Of a DNA stretch of 64,000 nt, positions 11,264-23,200 are shown piece by piece. Location of the stretch: the NCBI RefSeq assembly GCF_000264995.1, contig NW_006767445.1, positions 663,069 through 727,068 of the forward strand, in the 5' to 3' direction. This stretch comes from Punctularia strigosozonata HHB-11173 SS5. Lineage: Eukaryota > Basidiomycota > Agaricomycetes > Corticiales > Punctulariaceae. The notes under the pieces are model-generated. The model made no database searches and was not told the origin of the DNA. It worked only from the letters and a program-made list of their open reading frames with translations. The position numbers and the translations under genes are program-made. Numbering within the stretch: position 1 is the stretch's first letter; the number at the start of each line of letters is the position of its first letter.

Positions 11264-11479
11264 TCAGTGGGCCAGGAGAGGGAGAAGGGTGGAGAACAAG
11301 GGATAGTCGATGAGTTCTTCTTTTTGGTCCAATAGGGCTTGCTTCATTTTCACCTTGAGTTTGTGGACATTGCCTCTGGGGTCGACACCTAAGACTTCCA
11401 CGAGTTCTACCAAGGCCGTCCGATTGAGCTGATAATGAGGTTTATCAAAGGGGCTGTCACGCAGGGCCCAAGGAGGCAT
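11264..11479 (-). pseudogene. Start of DIRS-like ORF1 (SAP-like motif)
   Basis: A 71-residue frame begins M-P-P-W-A-L-R-D and contains YQLNRTALVELVEVLGVDP, then KLKVKMKQALLDQ. The plus-strand element has M-P-P-W-V-P-N-D and YRLNRKELVELAHALGLD at the same place. The two-helix pattern (leucine-rich helix, G-x-D turn, lysine-rich helix) resembles a SAP DNA-binding motif. The frame stops early, and the rest of this ORF is interrupted by the LTR at 10435-11183. Confidence 0.65.
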
Positions 11480-11604
11480 GACTCAAGTAGCAAGAGACTT
11501 GGAATGTTGACGCAGCCTTACAATGCGCCCTAGCTGGCGGTGAGCCAGAGAGAAGAGGCATGTCTTGCGTTGGAGTCTCAATGTGCCTCCCTCGTCCCAA
11601 GATG

Positions 11605-11632
11605 GTGCACCGAGCTTCGCTTGGTGCTCACT
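11605..11632 (-). repeat. Terminal hairpin of the minus-strand DIRS-like element
   Basis: Nine-base arms GCACCGAGC (11607-11615) and GCTTGGTGC (11619-11627) enclose a three-base loop, with one G-T pair. The same structure lies at the 5' end of the plus-strand element (30188-30208) and again at 63353-63373. In all three it is preceded, in element orientation, by G-T/C-G-A-G. Confidence 0.7.
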
Positions 11633-11787
11633 AATAGATTAGACTAAATATGTGTACTCAGCACAGTCAAATGTGATTTCAGTGGACTCGGAGTACTCAT
11701 TGCACCTCTCACATCTCAAAACTCAGTTTCACATTGCACATGCTAATGACACTAGTATATACAAAATACGAAGGAGATACACATACC

Positions 11788-12171
11788 TGTCACACAAGGC
11801 AGGGAAGCAACTGAGAGAACAAGTCTGAGTTGCTCCCTGGTGCAACAGGCGACTATATAGCAGCTGAATAATCCATCAGCGAAACGAGGGATGGTCCAAT
11901 GAGAGAAGAGGAGGGTCCTCAGGTGCCCAGCACATGACCAGTGGAACAGCCTAGGAAGGCCGCGTGATGCGCAGAGGCCCTAGGAGTGCCGAGCGATGGA
12001 GTGAACAGGGGAAGTGCGAAAAGGAGAACACAGGAAGCCTAGGAAGGTGTGGGAGAGTGTAACCAAATAGGAAAGCAGAAGCATTAGGAGGAATGAACAA
12101 ATGGGGAGAGAAGTGGAACCAAAAGGGGAACAATGGGGGCATGAGGCGAGCGTGGGAGGCATGCCCTGACA
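11788..12171 (-). repeat. CCTAGG-rich dispersed repeat, minus orientation (LTR-like)
   Basis: Read on the minus strand, it begins TGTCAGGGCATGCC and ends CTTGTGTGACA, so the two ends form a TGTCA/TGACA inverted repeat typical of LTRs. It has two CCTAGG blocks, a CTATATAG TATA-like box, and a conserved leader (accagggagcaactcagac, then gttgcttccctgccttgtg). Similar copies lie at 57578 and 62159. The conservation with two other copies continues about 40 bp past the TGACA end, so the boundary is uncertain. No coding capacity. Confidence 0.65.
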
Positions 12172-12175
12172 CATC

Positions 12176-12290
12176 CCTTGTTTTGCTAATGGATTAGTCA
12201 GCTGCTATATAGTCACCTGTCACACCAGGGAGCAACTCAGACTTGTCCTCTCAGTTGCTTCCCTACCTTGTGCGACAGGTATGTGTATTC
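12176..12290 (+). repeat. Partial plus-strand copy of the same repeat, forming an inverted pair
   Basis: It matches the promoter/leader half of the repeat: gctaatggattagtcagctg, tatatagtcacctgtcac, gggagcaactcagacttg and the cttgtgcgacaggtatgtgt end. It lies four bases from the end of the minus-strand copy. The two leader halves therefore face each other across about 290 bp and could pair as a long hairpin. Confidence 0.7.
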
Positions 12291-13849
12291 TCATTGTATC
12301 TTCATATACTGTATTTGATGGATCTACACGGTGTATCAACATCATCTGTTAAACATTGAACAAAAGTATGATATCTTGCTAGACTGTTCTCAGACTTATC
12401 TTGTATATTCACAGTGCTTTTATGCTACTAGTCCAAGTTGATGTTTGGGGCATGTGGACACTGTTGCCATCTGAATTGCAGATTTACAATGTCGGTTTCT
12501 GGAGTGCTATTCCAGACAATATTGATATTAGATGCTTCAGTGCATTAAGGCCAACTCTGCTATCTCCAGAAACGACAGAAACCATAATCACTATGCTGTA
12601 TAGATCCCTGGGCCATAAATCTCTGTTCTATCATCTGACTGCTGACAAGATTGTGATGGCAGGGGATAAGTCTTGTTGGTGTAAAGTGTAGACGATGGCA
12701 GAGCAAGCCAAGGTAAAGAAAAGAAAAACTTTTGACTCTCTTGATGAGTTCCAATCTCATGTATAGCTGATTTTTATTGTGGCTATCATTTTGTGTTAAT
12801 GCACCATCCTTACATTAGGTGCTGACCCTTACGGAGTGTCCTGAGAATTATACAAGCTGCCTCTCAGGAAAAATCTACATTGCTATGGCAGGCTATATAT
12901 ACTATAGAGTAACACTCTGTAGCTTCCATGGCTATGGAGTTTTACCACATGCTAAAACCAGTGCAAACAGGTAAGTAATCCATGTGACATCATTGGACAG
13001 CAGTAACATATGCACATGTGCAACACCATTCGTCTCCTGGACCCTGGTGGTGATCTGATATGTTTGTGGACTGGACACCTATGGAAAGAGCCTCAACATC
13101 TTGAAAAGGTGTTTCAATGACTTGAGCTCAGACAAAATCTACATTGCTATGGCAGGCTTTATATACTATAGAGTACGGCGATGGCCTCCAATCCTAGACA
13201 ACCAGACTCCCAGCCACCCCACGTCCACCTGTACAGCCAGCACAGAAGATCGTTCCAGAGATGAAGATAGGCCAACACATGACCAGCCAACTCCAACAGT
13301 TCATTGGAGGTGCACTCGCCGAGCAATCTACTCAAAGATGAACCAAACTGGCTACAGTTTCCCTGCAGGGTCATGTCAAAAAGTCGCATTGTGACACAGC
13401 CTCGGAGCTCTGGACCAGTGAATGCATAACTCAGTTTGAATTTCCAACACAATTTGACAGATGTGCAGCTATTTTGTGCAATTTCTCTGTGGAATAAAAT
13501 ATCTATCATGAGCTGCGCTAGTAAAGGATTCCTTGTAGACTTGTGGTAGGTCTGCGTTCATCTACCAGAAATATACAGTTCTTTCAGCCACTGGTGCTTA
13601 AGCGGGGTATACACGCCCACATCACCCCACAACGCATATGAACTACAGGGTGTGGATAGACGTACTGTCAGGTACCTTGAGTACCTAGATTGGACAGCTT
13701 GAAGTCAATCATATATTTTTTGGACACTGGTTCCACATGCCCAAGCACGAAGTTAAGAGGTGTACTGAGTGAACTCACCTATCTTTCCTTAAACATTATC
13801 TCCCTGTTCCTACCCATTTTGCTCTCTACCTCACACACAACTATCTACT
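12291..13849. other. Unassigned 1.5-kb stretch with a duplicated 42-bp segment
   Basis: No credible gene. A 42-bp segment beginning aaaatctacattgctatggc is present twice, at 12870-12911 and 13134-13175, differing at one base. The longest open frames are short and show no domain that I recognise. Confidence 0.45.
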
Positions 13850-16173
13850 ATGCCTCCTCCACACCCATGCTGCTCTATATGTTCTGAGTACTTTCCCTTA
13901 GGCCAGCTTGAGGACAGCAAATGTCAGAAGTGCGCCAAAATCTCGTGGTTGACATCTATGCCAGAGGAGAATGCTATTGAAGTAGGTCTTGTCTCTGCAA
14001 CTTCCTGGCTAGGCTTCTCTGACCATAAGGTTCAATCAGGCATGGAAACAGTGTAAGCAATGTGGATGTGCTTACCCACATTTTCAAAACACCATCTGCG
14101 GACTGTGCACGAAGACGCTGGAGCAGAATGGCGTAGGTGAGTACATCAGCTGTCACACACCCCTGTAATCGGTGAACTCATATAATGCAGGACACCATGA
14201 GAATAGCATCACGGATGCTGCTACATCTGTCGCAAGCAAGGCACAAGTGTACCAGCATCAAGCTTCTGAGCACCGTTTCAACTGACCTCAGAATCCTAGC
14301 ATCAAGAACGCAACGGAGGTCAATATTCGGAAGGCTCAGCAGTCTCATATCAGAAAGGAGGCTTCCGTTGTCGTACTTGTCAAGGACTTCCGCATTTTTC
14401 AGGACTTAGACAAGAAAAAGTCGAAGCCAGTGAGGGCATCATGCCAATTCCTTGGCTTCTTCAGTAACTTACTCAACTGTTAGGTACCTTTGCCCAACTT
14501 CCAAAAAGCATTTAGCCTCTCAGAACAGGTCTCAACCATATTTGCCACTGTTCTCATTCATTTCCAGGCTGGGTTTTCCAGTTACCAGGAGTTACACGAG
14601 GGAAAGTCAGACCTTAGCCCCATATGGGATCTCAAGTGTGTCTGACCTGTTCTTTGTCTCTTGGGGCCAGACCTCCTAAGTTAGCATCCACTCAGATATA
14701 CCATGTGGAACACCACCGCTGGTGATACACTCTGCCCTCACTATCCTCACTGTCAATCTACTCTCAATGTTCTCTGGCAAAATCTTAAGGCCGATTTGTC
14801 CATTACTGCTGCAAACCTGAAGGATAATCTTTTGCAGCTGACTCTGCTCGTATACCAGAAGGTAAGCTCTCCAATAGTGCTCAACGTCTAACATATGCAT
14901 CTCACCTTTTGTGTAGGAAGAGAAGGAGGATGATGACGAAGATGTGATTTTCATCTCTCACACCAAGCCATCATTGACATTGAGAGCCCGCAAGAGGCAT
15001 GCGCAACGTGCATCCACTCCTTGATCATCCGCCAGATCCACTCCTTCGTCTGCTGTGGCAAGGTCCAAATCTGGCAGCAAACCTGCCCCTGAGAGACCTA
15101 TCGGCCAATCCAAGTACAAAAGTTCCTTCAGATCCACCAATAGGGATGACATCACTTTTGGACCCGCCATGCACTTCACTAAGATTACGACAAGTTTATC
15201 GCTCTCTGGTGAAGTTAATTTTGCAGAGGGAGAGCCTGATGATGATTTCATTTTGATTTCAAACGTTTGGCAAGCAACAAAATGATCCCTTCCAAAGGTG
15301 GCAGGCCATGGATCTCTAGGAACAGGATTGTGCAAGGATGTGTTTTTGGCAAGCAGCTACTTATAGTGAATGTTCTTTGTACTGACAGTTGAATTGGTAG
15401 GGTTTGTATCAAAACTGCCGTATGGCAGTAGCCCAGCTCAAACCAGCAACTGATGGTAGCCTCACCACAGAGTATGACAATGAGAACAACCTCAAGCATG
15501 AGCTCAAGCTTCTGGCACTGGGCTCCTATTTTTCAGCCTCATTCAAGATGTGGGTGAATGCTGAAAACTACCACCTCCTTCCAGGTGGGCCAATTCAACT
15601 TAAAGTAGCAGCGCACTCATGTTACGCCCCCAGATATCAATTTCAACTATCACCATGTGTTCATAGGCAAGGTTAAGGAGATTCGACCCATGCCTGAAGA
15701 TCTCAATAATGACAATCGACCCCTGCGCCACACGACTTTCCTGGTCATGCCTCTACTGGACATGAACGACGAGTGTGGCGTGAGAGGAAGTTCTCTGGTC
15801 ATAACGTACCAGGTGATAATGAAGATTTCCTAGGCCAGTGCATGGATGCATTTGCCCATCATGTCATGCTGGATAGCCACCATTCATGTGCTCTCGTAGA
15901 TATACAGGGTAACGTTTCCAGAACGCTGCATAAGAGAAAGGTCTAACTACCGATTTAGGGCTCATCTCAGAGGACAACAAGATGATTCTCTGTTTTGATC
16001 CACAGGGCCACACATCATGGTCTACAACTGTGCTTGCAAGCTCAGACTTAGGGCTAAGAGGCATTCAAGACTTTGTAAAGCTTTACTTTTGTAACATAGT
16101 CTGCGGTGATTTGAGATTGGAGCCCCTGACCAAAAAGCAAACTGTAAAGGATATACTTAGCAGTAGAGATTAA
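13850..16173 (+). pseudogene. Alpha-kinase-like protein, decayed
   Basis: The start codon at 13850 opens a Pro-rich N-terminus with a small zinc-finger pattern (CSICSEYFPLGQLEDSKCQKC). After a short intron comes a second one (CKQCGCAYPHFQ...CGLC). The middle part has HTKPSLTLRARKR and basic, Ser-rich linkers. The last part resembles an alpha-type (atypical) protein kinase C-terminus: KFSGHNVPGDNEDFLGQ, AFAHHVMLDSHHSCALVDIQ, then after a 50-bp intron CFDPQGHT, GLRGIQDFV, CNIVC. Agaricomycetes often carry many such kinases with CxxC fingers at the N-terminus. A TGA in the first third (near 14280), frame changes between the exon blocks and one near 15780 show it is broken. The family call is from memory of the motif pattern. 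Confidence 0.5.
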
Positions 16174-16200
16174 TTGCAGCATGTAGTAGGGTAACTACTC

Positions 16201-17522
16201 TAGATCAACAGGCGCAACCCCTCCTGAATTCTATCCTTAACACGACACTTGTACTCTTTGACCTCAGCCTTGGTCAGCTGATTGAGTGCCCTCCCCCCCA
16301 AGTCCACCCATTGCATGATGGACCCACTGGTCTATGCCACGAACAACCCCCACATACCCAGACCCATTAGTTTACTGTTATAGTGGTGGAATAGCATAGA
16401 AGGGAAGAATATAGGAACCCCAGGAGCGATCTCGAACTCCATATTGAGCTCCTTGATAATGAGACGACCTTCCTTTTGGTAGTTGAAATCTCCAAAGGGA
16501 ATAATGCAACACATCCCAGTTGCATAATTCTTGCAATCTTTGTGTAGCTTGCACTCAATTCCCTCCATGTTGATGCAGAACAAACAGAAGGGGTAAAAGA
16601 GAGGTTCGAGGTGGGGGTGTCGCTTCCAAATCTCCTCAATGACGTGCACATATTGGGTGTAGAGTTTGGTGAAGACCTGAGCAAAGATAGCTGCAGTCCT
16701 AACATGAGCTATGTATATAGAAAAACAAATGCTGGACTTGCCATTTACAGCCTTGCAAATGGGAGCAAGAATCTCTCGAACACTGTCGACAGTTGCCCGA
16801 TTACTGGTGTAGCCCACAGACATCTGAGGATCCTAAGGCCAAGCAATCAGTATGGGGGCACAGTAGTAAAGGGCATGACAACCTGAACAGATCCTTGATG
16901 GAGCATGTACTCATACTTCTGGAAGCTTCCTCGACTGCCGGGGCACCCCACGGACGCATACAAATCAAGAGGACGAAGGGGTTCGCGAGCTCTTAAGAGC
17001 AAATGGTTGACAACATGAGCATACAGGCCATTGGCAGCACGATACACAATTCGGCGGCCAGCAATATCGGTGACAGACACAGCGGCCCTGCATCAAGAAT
17101 CTCAGGAGACATTGACAGAGATCAGTAGAGGACATACCCCCATCGTTCATAGCAACATATGTGTGCTCTCCCCAAGGAGAACACACTGGTTGCCTGCTCA
17201 TGATGACGTAGGGTGTCGTGAGCCTCGAGTTCAGGTCAAAATTTGACGCCAGCCACTCTACGCTGTTGTCAATCCGGGTGTGCAGCTTGTCCTTTTGCCC
17301 TTCACTGTGACCATGACAGCATGGGGTGGGACGTCACCCACCGTTGACTTTGGCAGTGCATGCACCTTCAGCCCGGGCACATGGTAAGGTTGGGTTTGGG
17401 CGGCCAGGGTCCTCTTCCTGAGCGAACATGTACTTATGGATGTCGGAATCCACGAGAGTTGCGGCATCCAGATCGGTGTGGAAGGCATTTTCAGGTAGCT
17501 TAGAGGGCGGGGCAAGGTCCAT
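16201..17522 (-). pseudogene. TET/JBP-like 2-oxoglutarate oxygenase domain gene, damaged
   Basis: Minus-strand exons 17522-17138, 17087-16883 and 16832-16201 are separated by two 50-bp GT-AG introns. Exon 2 gives VTDIAGRRIVYRAANGLYAHVVNHLL. Exon 3 gives a Cys/His region and then LHKDCKN (an H-x-D iron-binding pair), CCIIPFGDFNYQKEGRL, and FFPSMLFHHYN (distal His). This pattern resembles the double-stranded beta-helix core of the TET/JBP oxygenases expanded in basidiomycetes, which oxidise 5-methylcytosine and are often linked to transposons. Exon 1 needs two frame changes, and a TAG at 16332-16334 interrupts the tail (WVDLGGRALNQL). I therefore call it a pseudogene. A plain hypothetical protein is the alternative. 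Confidence 0.55.
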
Positions 17523-17916
17523 CTTTAGGCAAAGTGTAGAAAGAAAGCGGACTGAACATTCAGGGAATCCACTGTCTGTTTGACCCATGCAGCGGTAATT
17601 GTGCCACATCGTACTTATATACCAGTGCGACGTGACACAACATGTGAATGTGATCCCCACTCAACTAGAAAGCGTACACAGATGCATCCACAACCGACAC
17701 GCACAAACGCGGTGCAACAACCCTGACCATCACCACCGAACAGTGTCTGTGTTCCAACGAACGCAGACCAAGCTGCTCCCCCATTGTGTTTGCATTCCAA
17801 CAAATGCAGACATTACCCCCTCTCAAGCCGCCCGCCCCTCCATTGCATCTGCGTTTGTTTGAACGCGGACATTACCAGCCCTGACTTCCCTGCTGACCGC
17901 AGGCGTAGCCTGATTC
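17523..17916. other. Short unassigned stretch with degenerate repeats
   Basis: No gene. Three degenerate copies of a 'ttccaacgaacgcagacca'-type element (around 17751, 17788 and 17850) lie just before the Gypsy LTR. They contain imperfect inverted repeats of TGCGTTTG/GAACGCA type. Confidence 0.35.
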
Positions 17917-18667
17917 TGTCACGTGTTGATCCAGACCGACCTACGCCGATCTGCTCTGCCGATCGTCACTGATCCGCATTGATCTTCTCCAATCCGTTCT
18001 CTGACTCTTCGCCGACTTCTTTGCCGACGGCGGTCCCGCCTTTCCCGTTTCAGTAGAGGGTGGGATACGCCTATCACATGCACCGGGCCACCGGCGGCTC
18101 AACGCCCCGGTAGTTCCAGATCTTTGAACGGATTCAACTCTGACTTTCCTGATTCCTGTTCCCTTTGTCTGACATCATAGTTTCCCTTTGTAGACTTTAG
18201 TTTCCCGTCACTTGCAATGGATCCTTTGGTCCGTCCTTTCCACCTCTTCCTTAGATATATTCCCTTTGTGTTCTATGTGTTATCTCTCATCTCCGTATGT
18301 TTCCTTTGTGTGCCGAACGGCGCCTCCGATCTCCGCATCTCCGATTTTGCCATTGTTCTATTTTATGTATATAAACTGACAAACTGTACCGTAGATAGTC
18401 AGTTCGAATATCGACTAAGCTTTGCTCTCTCTCTCTCTTGCGGACTCAGAGTGCATAGCAGCCTAGTGCACGAGCTTAGGCTTGGTCCGCATCCGATCTT
18501 GACTTCACCAACACTTCCGACTTATCAACTCAACGCCGACGCGTCTCCGGCTCCGCTCCGACTCTACCCTTTGAGTTTCTCCTTCTCTTTCATTCTATTC
18601 TTCGTATATACATTTCGGACTTCGGTCCTCTGACCTTATTCCCCTTTGCTTGTATCCGATCTTGACA
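17917..18667 (+). repeat. 5' LTR of the Gypsy element
   Basis: 751 bp from TGTCACGTG to GATCTTGACA, with TGTCA/TGACA inverted ends. It contains a CACGTG box at the very start, and a TATGTATATAAAC TATA-like stretch near 18364 that is conserved in copies A, B and E. The base after the LTR opens the internal region with GTATATTTGAACTAGG, where a primer-binding site would lie. I could not match this to a tRNA. Confidence 0.92.
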
Positions 18668-18697
18668 GTATATTTGAACTAGGCTACGCTCTCTACT

Positions 18698-20281
18698 ATG
18701 CTTCGCCATTCTCCCCGTTTTGCAGGTCAAGCGCCTGCTTCTCCAACTATTCCTTCTTATTCCCTTCTTGATCCCAATAGTACTACTACTCACCCCCATT
18801 CTCGCATAGATCCGAACATTTTTACAGGTTTCAAGGGTCACTCGGGCGGTTTTGCTGCTACTCTGCAATCGGTGCTCTATGCCGCCCAACAGGCCAGCCT
18901 TGCTCGGATGCACGCCGATGCACCTGTTCTTTTGGAGAACATCCTAGGACTCCCGCGCGCTCCTGCTGTGGCCTTCAGCATGGCCCTCACCAACAACGCT
19001 CTCAAGCAGTTCCGCAACGGCGAAACTCTTCTGTCCATTTCCTCCGATCCTCGCTGACGCAACACCATTGATATCTCTCATACTCCGCCTCTTACTAGTC
19101 GCCAACCTGTCGACGCCGACGAGTCTTCCGACAATGACGATGATGATGATGATGACGCCGACGATGCCGACAACGCCTACAATGCCGACGCCGACAACAC
19201 TGACAACACCACTGTCGGAGATGACGGTAACAACAAAGACGACAACATCGACTTCCACCCCACGCCAGGTGGTGGGGATGGCGGTGGAGGTGGTGGCGGA
19301 GGAGGCGGCGGAGCAGACGCTGGAAGAAGAAGATGACGTCGGGATGACGAGCAGCTCACTCGCATTATTGCTGTGATGGTAGAAGCTGTCATGCGCAACC
19401 AGCCCCCGAACGACGGTTCCTCCAAGGTCAAGGAGCCTGACACTTTCGATGGCTCCAATCCGAACAGGCTCCGCACCTTCCTGTTCCAACTCGAGGTCAA
19501 TTTCTGTGATTGTCCAACCAAGTTCACCTCCCATTCCCGCCGTGTCAATTACGCCATATCGTACCTCACCGGGGCCGCTCTCGATTGGTTCGAACCATAC
19601 TTCACCGATCCTGTCCCCGGTTACACTCTGTTTTGGGCGGCCAACTACGACCGTTTCCGAGCGGAGCTGGAGATGAATTTTGATCCTTTCCGACTGGAGG
19701 AAGACGCGGAGGCACGACTCAAAGACCTCTCCATGTCGGAGAACCAGCACATCACCAAGTACAACATCCTGTTTAACCGCTATGCCATGATGGCAAAGTG
19801 GAACGAACCTGCACTGGCCCGCCACTACTACAATGGCCTTCCGATGCGTCTCAAGATTGCGTTGAACAACCTCCCTTCTGGTCGTCCGAAGACGCTCACC
19901 GATCTCCGCATTCAGGCAATGTTGCTGGACGCGAACCACTGGGAGTTCCAGGCGGAGTTGAAGCAGGAGAAGCACCATGCTCCTGCTACTACCAAGCCTT
20001 CGTCTACTCCGTCTTCCGCTCCCAAGTCTAACAGCAGTTCCTCCAACTCGTTCAGCAACAATAAGCCCTCAAACTCTTCTGCTCCGAAATCCGCCAACAA
20101 GTCTGTGCCTTGCTCCGCTTCCTCCGCTCAGAAGACGTACACCGACAAGCTCGGAGTGAACGGCAAGCTCAAGGATGAGGAGCGCAAGAGACGTCTCAAC
20201 AACAAGCTCTGCCTCTTCTGCGGAGGAGCGAACCACGTCCTCAAGGATTGCCGCAAACACGAGTCCGCCATGCAGCTATGA
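18698..20281 (+). pseudogene. Gypsy gag (capsid and zinc knuckle) with two in-frame stops
   Basis: One reading frame runs from the ATG at 18698 to the TGA at 20279-20281, interrupted by TGA at 19055-19057 and 19334-19336. Both are one C-to-T change away from CGA. Order: a Ser/Pro/His N-terminus, a helical stretch, an acidic Asp-rich run (about 19130-19200), a Gly run (about 19262-19312), then the capsid-like domain (PDTFDGSNPNRLRTFLFQLE, AALDWFEPYF, FRAELEMNF, YNILFNRYAMMAKWN). A Ser/Lys linker follows, and a CCHC knuckle CLFCGGANHVLKDC at the end. Gag packages the element RNA. Its stop overlaps an ATG (ATGA at 20278-20281). Confidence 0.85.
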
Positions 20282-23200
20282 ACACCACAACTGGCAAGTC
20301 CGACGCACCGGCAGTGTCGAGCTCGTCAAAATAAGCGGCGACCCTCTCATCTCCACACAGGATAAGGGTCGCCCCAACTCTAGCCGTGCACCTTCCAAAA
20401 TCTGACTTTATGCCAACTCTATGCCTTCCCCTGACTTGCTTACTATCTATGCCACCACTCCTGCTATAGACAAACCGTTTTGTATGCTTGTAGACTCAGG
20501 TTCCTCACACTGCTTTATCGATTCCGCTTTTGTGCGGCGTTATAACCTAAAAACCGAAAACATTCCGCCCATCCGTCTCCGACTTTTTGACGGCTCTAGT
20601 AACTCAACAATTACCTCCGCCATCGATCTAGAAGTTCGTCTACCGTCTGGAGACTCTTTCAACTCTCGCTTCTTTGTTACTCCGCTGGACTCAACGGTCT
20701 CCGCTGTATTGGGACATGACTGGCTCACTGGCTTCAATCCGTCGATTGATTGGGTTTCGGGTCATCTCCTTCTCCGATCGCCTCCGACCACAGTACCAGC
20801 ACCTCTGGTCTCAGCACTCCCTGACGAGGGCAGCACTACTCCGACACCTCCGCCTACCGACTCCGCCTCAAGTGACAAACCAGCAATTGCGTTGGTCAAC
20901 GCCAAAGCGTTTGTCCGCGCATGCCGTCAAGAAGGCGCGACTTCTTTCTGACTTAGCCTGGCTACCACCGACATTTATGGCCGTGGAGCGACCACCTCCG
21001 ATGCAATCGACCCCTCTATACCTGAGGAGTATTGTGAATTCGCGGACATTTTCAGCAAAGTCCGCTCGGAGACGCTCACTCCGCACCGGCCGTACGACCT
21101 CAAGATCAACCTTCTTGAAGGTACCTCTCCACCGCTAGGACCGATCTACTCGCTATTGCAACCGGAGCTGAAGGCTCTCCACAAGTTTATCGACGAAAAC
21201 CTGCGATTTGGCTTCATCTGACCTTCCAACTCTGCACACGGTGCTCCGGTCCTTTTTGTCAAGAAGAAGGATGGCTCTCTCCGCCTGTGCGTCAATTTCC
21301 ATGGCCTTAACCGCATCACGAAGAAGGATCGATACCCACTTCCACTCATCTCCGACCTTCTCGACGCCCCTCGAAAAGGCACGTCTCTACACCAAGATCG
21401 ATCTCCGACACGCATACCACCTGGTCTGCATCGCCAACGGAGACGAATGGAAGACGGCTTTCTGGAACCGCTATGGCTCCTTTGAGTGGCGTGTCATGCC
21501 ATTTGGCCTTTCCAACGCGCCGGCCGTGTTTCAGCGATTTATGAACAATATTTTCTCCGACCTACTGGACATGTGTGTTATTGTTTATCTTGATGATATT
21601 CTCATCTACTCCGATGATCCTTTGCAGCACCAGGAACAGGTCCGCGAAGTCCTCCGACGTCTTCCAAAACATGGCCTTTATGCTCGCGCCGACAAGTGTC
21701 TTTTTGGCGTGGACACCGTGGAGTACCTTGGCTATATTCTCTCTCCGTCTGGTCTCACTATGGACAAGGAGAAGGTCTGCGCGATCCGCGAATGGCCAGA
21801 ACTCTGCAAGGTCAAAGACGTCCAATTCTTCCTCGGCTTCGCCAATTTCTACTGCCGATTTATCTATAATTACTCCGACATCGTTGTTCCGCTTACGCGT
21901 CTCACTCGCAAGGATACACCTTTCCTTTTCTCCGACGAATGCCGACATGCCTTTAATCGTCTGAAGGAGGCCTTTACCTCCACTCCGATTCTTACTCACT
22001 GGGAACCTGACCGACAACTCATCGTCGAGACCAATGCCTCCGACTATGCTATCGCCGGTATCCTCTCCATTGTCTGTGCCGACGACGAAGTCCGACCAGT
22101 CACTTTTCACTCCCACACATTAAACACGTCGGAGCTGAACTACGACACGCATGACAAGGAGCTCTTGGCAATATTCGAGTCTTTCCACACCTGGCGACAC
22201 TATCTCGAAGGCTCAGGAACACCCATCGACGTGATTACTGACCATAAGAACCTGGAGTACTTTGCTACGACTAAACTCTTGATCCGCCGGCAAGCCCGCT
22301 GGTCGGAGTTCCTCTCCGCTTTTAATCTCGTCATTCGTTTCCGACCGGGTCGACTCGGCGAGAAGCCCAACTCCCTTACTAGACGCTGGGACGTCTACCC
22401 AAAAGAGGGGGATAGTGGCTACACTCATGTCAACCCGCACAACTACCGTCCCATCTTCACCTCCAAACAACTCTCTGCTTCTCTCCGCGCGACATATCTA
22501 CTCACTCCGTCTCTGCATGTCGGAGCTGATGGACATGCAGTCCCTACACGACGACATTCACGCAGCCATCTCGACTGACCCAACTGCTAAGGAGTACGCC
22601 AATCCCGCTCCTGACTCTCGCTGGTCTTGGTCCAACAGATTCTTGCTCCTCGATGGCCGCATATACGTCCCGGACACAAACGATCTCCGACTACGTGTAC
22701 TCCGCTATAAGCACGATCATCTGACCTCCGGTCATTTCGGACAGAACAAGACACTCGAGCTCGTCAGGTGCGAGTACGTATGGCTCAACATTTGCACCTT
22801 CGTCAAGGACTTCTGCGCCTCTTGCGTGACCTGCAAGCGGGGCAAATCAGTGCGACGCAAGCCGTATGGTCTCCTCCGACAGCTTCTGATCCCTGAACGA
22901 CCCTGGTCTGCCATTTTGATGGACTTCATCAAGCAGCTACCCTCCTCCGATGGATGTACCGCCATTTTGGTGGTCGTTGACCGCCTCTCCAAGCAAGCGA
23001 TCTTTATTCCGACCACCGATACCATCACCTCCGCCGAACTTGCCAAGCTGTTCGTCATGCACGTCTTTTCAAAACACGGAGTACCCCAACACGTCACCTC
23101 CGACCAAGGTTCGGAATTTGTCTCGCACTTTTTCTGCTCTTTAGGACAGGTACTGGACATGCGACTTCACTTCACCTCCAGATATTGCCCCGTAGGTAAT

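Larger units (their letters stand above)
7154..11632 (-). mobile_element. DIRS-like retroelement, minus strand, lacking its recombinase end
   Basis: The element reads from a terminal hairpin at 11607-11627 (5' end on the minus strand) through an SAP-like first ORF, gag with zinc knuckles, then reverse transcriptase and RNase H. It ends in unrecognised sequence next to the LTR at 6417-7153. Domain order and protein similarity match the plus-strand element at 30184-36800. The tyrosine recombinase present there is absent here. A solo LTR interrupts it at 10435-11183. It carries many stops and frame changes, so it is a dead fragment. Confidence 0.75.

Noticed and set aside
19068-19548. Met-rich and Pro-rich frames across the acidic and glycine runs
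   Set aside because: Shadow frames of the low-complexity GAT/GGC repeats in gag.
18944-19978. A 344-codon minus-strand frame with Val/Ile runs
   Set aside because: It is the complement of gag; the Val/Ile runs are the reverse of the GAC/GAT codons of the Asp-rich gag segment.
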